A stretch of DNA of 64,000 nt. It comes from Butyrivibrio proteoclasticus B316 (GTDB lineage Bacteria; Bacillota; Clostridia; Lachnospirales; Lachnospiraceae). Below are positions 27,301-34,755 of the stretch, piece by piece. Where the stretch lies: assembly GCF_000145035.1 (NCBI RefSeq), contig NC_014387.1, positions 2,036,001-2,100,000 of the forward strand, read 5' to 3'. Within the stretch, counting starts at the first letter, position 1. Every line of letters starts with the position of its first letter. The notes beneath the pieces are model-generated. The model was not told where the DNA came from. It did not search any database and worked only from the letters and a program-made list of their open reading frames with translations. The translations under genes and the position numbers were made by a program.

Positions 27301-27610
27301 TGTATAATTCAGAACACAGATTAAGGCCTGACTGTCCACCAAGATTAGGTAGAAGAGCATCTGGCCTTTCCTTTTCAATAACTGCTGCTACACGTTCCAC
27401 ATTAAGTGGTTCGATATAAGTCTTATCCGCCATCTCCGGATCCGTCATGATAGTTGCCGGATTGGAGTTAACTAAAACAATTTCATATCCAAGACTCCTA
27501 AGAGCCTTGCAGGCTTGCGTACCGGAATAGTCAAATTCACACGCTTGCCCAATAACAATCGGTCCCGAGCCGATAATCAAAACTTTGTGTATATCAGTTC
27601 TTTGTGCCAT
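24362..27610 (-). CDS. carB: Carbamoyl-phosphate synthase large subunit
   Basis: 1082 residues, full length. Two ATP-grasp halves are visible: the first begins [20 protein letters not shown], the second [20 protein letters not shown]. The C-terminal MGS-like allosteric domain covers about the last 140 residues ([19 protein letters not shown]). It makes carbamoyl phosphate for arginine and pyrimidines with the CarA glutaminase. No carA is adjacent, which is somewhat unusual for Firmicutes. GGGAGGAG precedes the ATG. The 3' end abuts the palindromic element. Confidence 0.97.
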   Translation of the reverse strand: [1082 protein letters not shown]

Positions 27611-27703
27611 GATACTCCTCCCAATATTTAGATTTTTCCATCTTTACCATTTTATTATCAGGCACCTGTTTACACAAGAAATTTTTTGAACAAAATAAAG
27701 AAA

Positions 27704-29464
27704 TTAATTTCTTACCACTCTGTTTCTTCCACCTTCTTTTGCCTTGTAAAGGCCGTCGTCAGCTCTTTTAACAAAAGTTTCAAGGGTGTCTCCCGCTATG
27801 TTCTGGGTAACACCAAAGCTCATAGTTATATGCTGCACAGTAACAAAGCAGTTATCCTGAATTTGCTTTCTGAGGTTTTCTGCAAATTCAACTGCCTCAT
27901 CAATACCCGTATCCGGAAGGACATAAATAAATTCTTCTCCTCCCCATCTGCCAAACACATGCTGTGCCTCGAGATTATCTCTGATAATATCTACAGAGGC
28001 CCTTAGAACCATATCTCCAACATCGTGGCCATAAGTGTCATTTACATGCTTGAAGTGATCAATATCCATGAAGATGATCGATGCCCTGTTTCCGCCCTCG
28101 TTGCACTCAGAGAGGATTTCGTTTACCTTGTTTTCAAGCTCCCACCTGTTATAAATCCTGGTGAGCTGGTCAGTATAGGCTATCTTGCCGAGCTCTTTAT
28201 TCATGGAATCAAGCTCTATTGAAGTTCTCTCAAGGAAATTCAGAATTCTGTCAACAAACGGGATATAATCTCTTTCATCTTCCTGAATCTGTGTATCGTC
28301 AATATAAGTAACACCGGGTCTAAACTCGTCTTCAGCATCAGGATCTTCTTTAAGTCCCACAGCTACAAGAGCGCTGTTTAGAACGCCGCCGCTTCCAGAC
28401 GCAGATTCATAGATTTCAGCATATCCCACAGCAACCGAGACTTCCGGATACAGAATCCTATAGCTTGCTGTCTCACTACTTGCTTTTTCTTTGAGGAAAC
28501 GGACTCTGTTACCACATTCAAACAAAAATACCGCTTCCGGATTGAAATTCTTGATTCCGCGCACAGATTCGCTGATAGTATCCAGAAGATTATCCGCGCT
28601 TCCGTATGAAAGTCTTAGCTTTTCACCTTTTACCACATCAGAAGTAAAATGAATAGAATTATCCTCTCCATAAGCCGAAGGAACCCTTGCTATCACACAA
28701 TCCCTTCTATGGAAGATCATAGGAAATTCGCATACATTCTCGACAAAATATTTGCCTGGGCTAACCTTGAGATATTTGGAATAAACTTCAGTAGCAGGCC
28801 TGTGATCAATTTCTGCAATAATGTTATCGCCCTCTGTCTTGGTGACAACCATCTCAACACCAATTTCCTTAAAGCCCAGACAGTTATCCATAAAAATATG
28901 GAGATCAGTTCCTGCAAATATGACAGAAACTATCTTGTTGTCTCCAGCTCTTTTACCATAGGCCTTGGCCGTGTTAAGGGCTCTGATGCTTCGCCCCGCC
29001 TTAGCTCCGAACATCGGCAGTTTATGATGGCTAAATTCACTGACAAAAGAATGTATGACCGCGCTACCGCATGAATAGCAGGTAAGCATGCACTTCGCAT
29101 CATCTATATCCTGAAGTGCTTCGTTGATCATTCTTCCGGCAACAAATCCGGTGGCTATATTAAGATCAAAATCATATTCTATCAGACGAGTTTTCTTAAA
29201 ATAAGTAATATTAAGCTCGATTGGATTATCCTTAATATCAAATTCCTCGTCAGCTATGTTAGCACAGGTAAGTCCTATGAGGCAGGCATTACTGCAATTT
29301 GCATTGATGTAGTCTACAATAGCTTCATCATCGGCATCAATCTTGGGATTGTACAGCTGCATAAGCACTCCGGAGGCAGACTTGTAATCCTTGCTGTCTT
29401 TGATAACATCCACTATAGTCACAAGCTCTTCATAGGTATGAAAAGAATATTTTTTCTGATTCAT
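27704..29464 (-). CDS. FIST-domain diguanylate cyclase
   Basis: 586 residues from the ATG at 29464 (GAGGTAAAA upstream); an earlier in-frame ATG adds 11 residues without a good site. The N-terminal FIST and FIST_C sensory domains (about 20-390; NACLIGLTCANI, KLPMFGAKAGRS) are thought to bind small ligands such as amino acids. The C-terminal GGDEF domain (about 430-586) has an intact GGEEF loop and DIDHFKHVNDTYGH, so it should make c-di-GMP. No membrane segment. It is the counterpart of the EAL protein at 20085. Its upstream region is unusually long and packed with repeats. Confidence 0.92.
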   Translation of the reverse strand: MNQKKYSFHTYEELVTIVDVIKDSKDYKSASGVLMQLYNPKIDADDEAIVDYINANCSNACLIGLTCANIADEEFDIKDNPIELNITYFKKTRLIEYDFDLNIATGFVAGRMINEALQDIDDAKCMLTCYSCGSAVIHSFVSEFSHHKLPMFGAKAGRSIRALNTAKAYGKRAGDNKIVSVIFAGTDLHIFMDNCLGFKEIGVEMVVTKTEGDNIIAEIDHRPATEVYSKYLKVSPGKYFVENVCEFPMIFHRRDCVIARVPSAYGEDNSIHFTSDVVKGEKLRLSYGSADNLLDTISESVRGIKNFNPEAVFLFECGNRVRFLKEKASSETASYRILYPEVSVAVGYAEIYESASGSGGVLNSALVAVGLKEDPDAEDEFRPGVTYIDDTQIQEDERDYIPFVDRILNFLERTSIELDSMNKELGKIAYTDQLTRIYNRWELENKVNEILSECNEGGNRASIIFMDIDHFKHVNDTYGHDVGDMVLRASVDIIRDNLEAQHVFGRWGGEEFIYVLPDTGIDEAVEFAENLRKQIQDNCFVTVQHITMSFGVTQNIAGDTLETFVKRADDGLYKAKEGGRNRVVRN

Positions 29465-29650
29465 ATTATCTTTTACCTCACTGTGCAGTACAAACATAGA
29501 CGGTGGTGAAAATATTCTCGGTAATTCATATAAAAATATATGCTACTTCATTATAATAATAGCATATATTTCACGCATACCACCAGTTTTTATGTACACA
29601 TACCAGATTGTTTATGAATATGTATTATAGATTGATTTCTTATTTACGTA
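29465..29650. promoter_or_regulatory. FIST-GGDEF upstream region with a perfect 12-bp inverted repeat
   Basis: AAATATATGCTA (29534-29545) and its exact complement (29560-29571) flank a 14-bp loop, about 70 bp upstream of the start codon. It may be an operator or a leader hairpin. Confidence 0.45.
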
Positions 29651-29828
29651 TTATGATCTTAGAGAGATTACTTGTTTAAGAATTATGATCTTAAAGGAAT
29701 TCTTTTTAATTATGATCTTATAGAGATTACTTGTTTAAGAATTATGATCTTAAAGGAATTCTTTTTTTATTATGATCTTATAGAGATTCTTTTTTAGAAT
29801 TATGTTTTAAAGAGATTCTTTTTAAGAA
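29651..29828. repeat. Six-unit degenerate tandem array (~30 bp unit)
   Basis: Units start at 29651, 29683, 29710, 29742, 29770 and 29800 with the shared core TTATGATCTTA (the last is degenerate). Two versions alternate, one continuing TAGAGATTACTTG and the other AAGGAATTC, so the higher-order period is about 59-60 bp. Not coding. Confidence 0.85.
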
Positions 29829-29878
29829 TAATACTTGAGGATAGCTTTTTTGCATATTTATATTTCTGCACCTTCATT

Positions 29879-30065
29879 TAATACCAAGATATTGGAAAAT
29901 CTTACTTTGGTATTACATAAATCAGTTTTATTAACTATTGTCCGTTCATTATGTAATAACAATGGGGTCATGATATTTGTATTGTTATTATTCTAGCGCT
30001 CAGGGAATCCTATTCAAAAAGAAAACGATAATAACAACTCAATGTATTTATATGGCTTGGTATTA
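29879..30065. repeat. Array A: three 37-bp elements at exact 75-bp period
   Basis: Elements at 29879-29915, 29954-29990 and 30029-30065. Each begins TAATACCA or TAATAACA and ends with TGGTATTA or TGTTATTA, separated by exactly 21 bp that differ between copies. Spacers are 38 bp and unrelated in sequence. The same element recurs at 51902-52203. No further copies are found at the expected phase on either side (29804, 30104). Confidence 0.85.
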
Positions 30066-30125
30066 AATCAATTTATACATAAACGATATTATGATATAGA
30101 TGTCAAAAGTCACAAATACACCTAC

Positions 30126-30785
30126 CTAATCACCTTGACAAAATTCCAGTGAATCAGGTTCAACGTGACATTTCAAGAAAAGTACTTCAACTCCGGCAGC
30201 CTTAGCAGCATCAAGCGCTGCTCCAAACTCCGGGTGGGTTGAGATATTGGCTCTGACTTCTGATACTCCATCCATCTGTATTACAAAAGTAAGCAAAGCC
30301 CTGTAGCCCGCACGTGTAGCTACAGCTAGTTCCTGCAAATGCTTAACCCCGCGCTGCGTAGGAGCATCAGGGAAATACCCAACACCATCTATCTCAAGAG
30401 TGCATCCCTTGACTTCCATTAGATATTTGTCTTCCCCTCGTTCCATATAAAAATCAATTCTGGAGTTGCCATACTTATATTCAGGGATAACCTTGTCATA
30501 CCCTTGCGTAGAGAGCCACTCTTTTACCACCTTGTTAGGTGCCTGGCTGTCTATATTAAAAAGAATACCATTATCCTTCCTGACTGCCACAAGGTCATAT
30601 CTGGTCTTTCTGTCAGCTGTTCCCGGCTCAGTCAGCCACACCTCACATCCTGGAATCAGAAGCTCTTTGCACCTGCCAGTATTCTTGACATGGACAATTT
30701 CTCTTTTCCCATCGATATCGACTTCTGCAATAAAACGATTAGGGCGATTTACAAAGACCGCTTTGGTTATGTTGTCGTATTTCAT
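30126..30785 (-). CDS. sfsA: SfsA family DNA-binding/nuclease protein
   Basis: 219 residues, normal SfsA length. Family landmarks include NRFIAEVDIDG, HVKNTGRCKELL, NIDSQAPNKVVKEWL, RIDFYME and LMEVKGCTLE, the last carrying the E-x-K of a PD-(D/E)xK-like fold. Named for sugar fermentation stimulation in E. coli; the biochemical role is likely nucleic-acid binding or cleavage. GAGGAGTAA precedes the ATG. It follows a small membrane protein gene by 8 bp. Confidence 0.93.
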   Translation of the reverse strand: MKYDNITKAVFVNRPNRFIAEVDIDGKREIVHVKNTGRCKELLIPGCEVWLTEPGTADRKTRYDLVAVRKDNGILFNIDSQAPNKVVKEWLSTQGYDKVIPEYKYGNSRIDFYMERGEDKYLMEVKGCTLEIDGVGYFPDAPTQRGVKHLQELAVATRAGYRALLTFVIQMDGVSEVRANISTHPEFGAALDAAKAAGVEVLFLKCHVEPDSLEFCQGD

Positions 30786-30793
30786 ATATAGGA

Positions 30794-31087
30794 TTACTCC
30801 TCAATCTGCGAATGTTTCCTCGCACGTATATTGATGATCAGTAGGAACAGGTTGCCGACCAGAAGTGAAATGATTGCTAAGATCACCTGCGCCGGTAAAA
30901 AGAGCTGCAATATAAATGCAGCATCGTGAAAATCTGATGACGTCACAGATACGATAATATCAAAGCCTATCAGTATGAGTGTCGCACAAAACACAATAGC
31001 CGTATATACACTATGTTTTCTGACTTTAACCAGCGTAATCAGACACCACATTGGTAAAAAAGATAATACAAGATCTACAAAAAACAT
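30794..31087 (-). CDS. Small hypothetical membrane protein
   Basis: 97 residues with three predicted membrane helices (VDLVLSFLPMWCLITLV, YTAIVFCATLILIGFDIIV, ILAIISLLVGNLFLLII) and a short basic C-terminus. TGGGGGA precedes the ATG and sfsA starts 8 bp after its stop, supporting a real, cotranscribed gene. Family not recognised. Confidence 0.65.
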   Translation of the reverse strand: MFFVDLVLSFLPMWCLITLVKVRKHSVYTAIVFCATLILIGFDIIVSVTSSDFHDAAFILQLFLPAQVILAIISLLVGNLFLLIINIRARKHSQIEE

Positions 31088-31206
31088 ATTTGTTCCCCCA
31101 AAAAGATATGTGCTAAATTAACGTTTTCTAATTAATTAACATGTCATTTGGAGAATATGTTGCGTATTGTTTAATTACCATTGGAAACGGTCAATATCTA
31201 TGATCA

Positions 31207-31794
31207 TTATCCTCGAGGGAAGTCGTCATATTTGAGCCCGTCGCTATAGTAACCTTCATCATCTGAATCCGAGAAACCCCCATCACCAAGGTCACCAGCG
31301 AAACGAGAATCCATCATGATCTGTCTGAACAGCCCGTGGCATCCATCGCTACAGTCCCTCCAGGTAGCATCAAAGTTCCCTGTATACCACGGATCAGCTA
31401 CATCCCCATCTCTGTCAGCAAACTCCAGCATCTTGAATATCTTTTTATCCGGATCTCCGCCAAATATCCCATTCAGATTTCTGATGTTGGCACTGTCCAT
31501 TCCAATAATGAAGTCAAACTTATCATAGTCAGTTCTGGAAGTAAGCCTTGCCCTCTTCTGACTAACTCCAAGCTCATTATCATCCGTGCCTATCCCATGC
31601 TCTCTTAGCTTCGCTCTCGCAGGTGGATACACCGGACTTCCCACTCCATTCCATATCTCATCAGTATGGGTCGCAGATGACTCAATATGAAAAGCATCTG
31701 CCAGCCCCTGTTTGTTGACTATGTCTTTCATTATGAACTCAGCCATTGTCGAACGGCAAATGTTGCCGTGGCAGACGAATAAAATTCTTATCAT
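31207..31794 (-). CDS. Low-molecular-weight protein tyrosine phosphatase
   Basis: 195 residues; AAAGGAG upstream. The P-loop CHGNICRS is at residues 8-15 (nucleophile C8, R14), and the general-acid loop is ADPWYTGNF. Typical members have about 150-160 residues. This one has an acidic C-terminal tail of about 35 residues (GDGGFSDSDDEGYY) that is not part of the fold and contains tyrosines. Such enzymes often reverse tyrosine phosphorylation of polysaccharide-export kinases, but no such kinase is nearby. Confidence 0.92.
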   Translation of the reverse strand: MIRILFVCHGNICRSTMAEFIMKDIVNKQGLADAFHIESSATHTDEIWNGVGSPVYPPARAKLREHGIGTDDNELGVSQKRARLTSRTDYDKFDFIIGMDSANIRNLNGIFGGDPDKKIFKMLEFADRDGDVADPWYTGNFDATWRDCSDGCHGLFRQIMMDSRFAGDLGDGGFSDSDDEGYYSDGLKYDDFPRG

Positions 31795-32153
31795 TAATTT
31801 TGGCTCCTTTTGGTCCTAGGGGACGGGGTTTGTGGTCCATTTTCCATGTATGGCGCACCGTTGCAGGATTAGAAAAGTGTTCATATATCACGGTGACAGA
31901 ACTATCATATCACAGTTTGTGTAATAACTACGAATATCTGGGGAAATCATGGACATGAAAAGTAGTCAAAAAGTAGTCAGGCACATTTTTGATTCTGAGA
32001 TATTCAGAGTTCCCACACTTTATAGATAATATACTTTTCCCGTTAAGGTTCTTGATGGCAAGGACAACACTACTGTACTGTCTTAGGCAGAATTCTATGT
32101 TGTTCCTGTCAATAATACAACAATTGAGCCGTAGTAAAGATCAGGGCGATACT
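31795..32153. other. Intergenic region with short repeats, no gene seen
   Basis: Contains GGTCCTAGGGGACG at 31812-31825, identical to a copy at 43696. A 10-bp direct repeat AAAGTAGTCA occurs twice about 12 bp apart near 31959-31980. Short open frames here lack ribosome-binding sites. Confidence 0.4.
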
Positions 32154-32233
32154 GCTAAAACCAATCTTGCATACGGTCAGGCGATAGTTTTCCCATGACT
32201 GACTTCATAACCGGATGCAAGATTGGTTTTAGC
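32154..32233. repeat. Hairpin with perfect 19-bp arms upstream of the chemoreceptor gene
   Basis: GCTAAAACCAATCTTGCAT (32154-32172) and its exact complement (32215-32233) enclose 42 bp. The loop pairs further (CGGT/ACCG and GTCAG/CTGAC). It ends 97 bp before the chemoreceptor start. GTTATTTAATAATTG follows, too poor in T for a clear terminator. It may be a terminator, an attenuator, or a short palindromic mobile repeat. Confidence 0.7.
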
Positions 32234-32329
32234 GTTATTTAATAATTGTTCACAATAAAATATTGTATAATTATTTTGTCAGTTATTGTACAGTTAAATT
32301 CTGTTTTCATGGCTAAAGGAGATAATTAT

Positions 32330-33778
32330 ATGACCCCTGACCAGTATGCAAGATCAAACAAAAAAGTATTTCAGATCAACCTTATTATTGCCTTTGCTGC
32401 GCTTTTAATGGTAGTGCTGGATGCTGCAACACACGGAATGAGCCTGGGGCTTGTCATCGAGATTGTCGCTGTCCTGGCAGGTGTGCTGCAGATGACGGTT
32501 GGATTTATCAAATTCAGAGAGACCAGGTTTGGCGCAGTGGTCATTCTTGGAGGTCCGACTCTTTACTATATGATTATCATGATAATACAAAATGATATGA
32601 TTTTTTATGCATTCGCGATACCGGTAATGCTGTCGTGTATACTTTATCTGGACTTAAGGCTCTATGTGGTGGGACAGATGGCTATGACCATAGGCGGACT
32701 TATTGTCCTGGTCAGAAATCTTATTGCTACAGGTTCGATACCCAGGGACCATTTTGTGGACGGTTTCATAATCATTCTTGCGGGAATTGCCGGAATAGAG
32801 TCGCTTAAGATGAGGCGGACCCTGGTAAGAGAGGACGACGAGGCCATCAAGAAAGGGCAGGAGACCCAGGAAAAGACCCGTATCCAAATGGTGGAGATCG
32901 CCAAGGAAATTACGGGGCTGTTTGATGAGGCCCATGGGGAAGTCGATGAGTTAAAGAGCATCATAGGAAGAAACCACGATGGCATGAGGGAAATTGCGGG
33001 CAGCTCAGGAAATACCGCAGCTGCCGTGACAGAGCAGTCACATCAGATAGCAGATATCCATGAGCAGACGGAAGTGGCTGATGCCAAGAGAAATCAGATG
33101 GTTGAGATGTCCGAGAGCACGCAGAAAGCCGTTATTGATGGGACTAAGGTCATCGACCAGCTCAAGGACAAGACCGCAAATGTTGTTGAAATGAGTGATA
33201 AGACGGTGGCATCCACAAAAGCTGTCACTGAGAAGGTCGAAAAGGTTGAGAAGATTGTCGGTTCCATCATATCGATATCAAAGCAGACCAATCTTCTTGC
33301 GCTCAATGCTTCAATTGAGGCAGCGCGTGCGGGAGAAGCCGGGAAAGGTTTCGTTGTGGTTGCCGATGAGATAAGGCAGCTGTCGGAGCAGACCAGCAGC
33401 GCTTCAAATCAGATCACCAGCATCATGCAGGAGCTTTCCGCTGATGTTCAGAATGCGGTAGACTCTACCAATGCGGCAGCTGAGTCTGTCAAGGCTCAGG
33501 ACATTCTTATCAGAGAGACCGCAGATACTTTTGAAGAGATCGGGGAGAACGTTGGAAACCTTATAGGAAGATTTAATGATATCGGTACTTCCATAGAAGC
33601 TATAGGAAGAAGTGCAACGGAGATCAATAATAATATTGCGAGCCTCGCCGCCACAAGTGAGCAGGTGGCATCTTTGTCCAGTATGGGCGAAGAGGGAGCA
33701 AGGACAGCGGTGGAGAAATTTGATGAGTTTGATATTCTGCTGAAGGGGATATATGATCAGGCGCAGAGGCTGAAATAA
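32330..33778 (+). CDS. Methyl-accepting chemotaxis protein
   Basis: 482 residues from the ATG at 32330, chosen because AAAGGAG lies 9 nt upstream; earlier in-frame ATGs have no site. The N-terminus has six close membrane helices (about 15-165) and no extracytoplasmic sensing domain. It continues straight into a signalling coiled coil without an obvious HAMP. The hairpin tip [20 protein letters not shown] and [15 protein letters not shown] are canonical. There is no C-terminal CheR-docking pentapeptide. It probably senses membrane, energy or hydrophobic signals and signals to CheA/CheW encoded elsewhere. Codon use is noticeably more GC-rich than its neighbours. Confidence 0.92.
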   Translation: MTPDQYARSNKKVFQINLIIAFAALLMVVLDAATHGMSLGLVIEIVAVLAGVLQMTVGFIKFRETRFGAVVILGGPTLYYMIIMIIQNDMIFYAFAIPVMLSCILYLDLRLYVVGQMAMTIGGLIVLVRNLIATGSIPRDHFVDGFIIILAGIAGIESLKMRRTLVREDDEAIKKGQETQEKTRIQMVEIAKEITGLFDEAHGEVDELKSIIGRNHDGMREIAGSSGNTAAAVTEQSHQIADIHEQTEVADAKRNQMVEMSESTQKAVIDGTKVIDQLKDKTANVVEMSDKTVASTKAVTEKVEKVEKIVGSIISISKQTNLLALNASIEAARAGEAGKGFVVVADEIRQLSEQTSSASNQITSIMQELSADVQNAVDSTNAAAESVKAQDILIRETADTFEEIGENVGNLIGRFNDIGTSIEAIGRSATEINNNIASLAATSEQVASLSSMGEEGARTAVEKFDEFDILLKGIYDQAQRLK

Positions 33779-33801
33779 TGTAATACCGGTCAGGGCAGTC
33801 A

Positions 33802-33820
33802 CGGGGACGGGAACGTCCCC
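33802..33820. terminator. GGGGACG-CGTCCCC hairpin after the chemoreceptor gene
   Basis: GGGGACG (33803-33809) and CGTCCCC (33814-33820), followed by CTTG. It could terminate the convergent genes weakly. The GGGGACG core also occurs at 31819 and 43703. Confidence 0.45.
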
Positions 33821-33876
33821 CTTGACTCACCATTCGTAATCAGGTGCAAGTACATGCATCAATTCTTCATCATGCC

Positions 33877-34755
33877 CTACTGTAAGGTAGGACTCAATTT
33901 GTTTTTCTTAAACCACTGCGCGCTAAGAGTCAGACTTTTTATCGGATCATTGTCAATCCAGTTTTTATGAGTTTCCAATACAATTGCCTTTACTTTGGCA
34001 GCCTCCTGTACAGTCTCCAAAATACTGCCCAGGGCCATATTCCCTGTTCCTAGTTCAGCCGCATCTTCCTTGAGAATAGGCGTAATGAACGGTCCTTGTT
34101 TTCTGCAGCCTCTGTCATTTATATGCCACATTACCATTCTGTCTGACAGCTTTTTTACCAGAGCAGTAACATCTGCTCCTCCGTCTGCAAGCCAGTAGGT
34201 ATCAAGTTCGAAGTTAACATACCTGGGGTCGGTGTTCATGGCGATAAAGTCCAATGCAGTTTTTTCTTCTGAGACCTTCTGTAACTCGACATTGTGATTA
34301 TGATAAAGAAGTTTTACTCCATAGGGTAAAAGAGCTTCTCCCGCCTTATTAAGCCTCTCAGCAAGTTTTTTTACCTCAGAAGCGTTCCCGTAATCAAACC
34401 TGTACATACCGGTTATAACAACGGTATCTGTTCCAAAGCTCATGGCTTCTTTAGCAACAGCCTCAGGGTTTTCTTCAATGCTGTTTAGATAGCTGTGCAG
34501 GCTTATTACTTTCAGGCCGCTCTCTGAGATCAGCTTCTTCCAATCGAGTTTTCCGCCATTACCAGTGGGCATACCGGCAAATTTTGTAAGCAGCCTCACA
34601 ATAAAAGGCGTTGGCTTGATCATGAAGTCATTTAGTTCAATGCCGTCATAGCCGGCACTCTTGATGCTCTGAAGTGTGCTGAGTGCACTCTCAAAACTAT
34701 TGCATCTGCTACCAATCATTATCTGTTGCACACCCGTTAGTACTGTGTCTTTCAT
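33877..34755 (-). CDS. Sugar phosphate isomerase/epimerase (xylose isomerase-like TIM barrel)
   Basis: 292 residues. Likely metal-site strands are VISLHSYL, LLYHNHNVE, NFELDTYWLADGG, MWHINDRG and AIVLETHKNW, in the AP_endonuc_2 / xylose-isomerase-like order. Members isomerise or epimerise free or modified sugars, including 3-keto and inositol compounds. The start ATG overlaps the TAA of the GH1 gene by 1 nt (TAATG), so it is the last gene of the glycoside operon. It probably converts the released sugar; substrate unknown. Confidence 0.88.
   Translation of the reverse strand: MKDTVLTGVQQIMIGSRCNSFESALSTLQSIKSAGYDGIELNDFMIKPTPFIVRLLTKFAGMPTGNGGKLDWKKLISESGLKVISLHSYLNSIEENPEAVAKEAMSFGTDTVVITGMYRFDYGNASEVKKLAERLNKAGEALLPYGVKLLYHNHNVELQKVSEEKTALDFIAMNTDPRYVNFELDTYWLADGGADVTALVKKLSDRMVMWHINDRGCRKQGPFITPILKEDAAELGTGNMALGSILETVQEAAKVKAIVLETHKNWIDNDPIKSLTLSAQWFKKNKLSPTLQ

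Noticed and set aside
29651..30065. Insertion sequence or prophage remnant
   Set aside because: No transposase or integrase fragment in any frame. The region consists only of short phased repeats.
30466..30834. Plus-strand open frame of 122 codons opposite sfsA
   Set aside because: It is fully antisense to a conserved gene and has no ribosome-binding site or recognisable domain.
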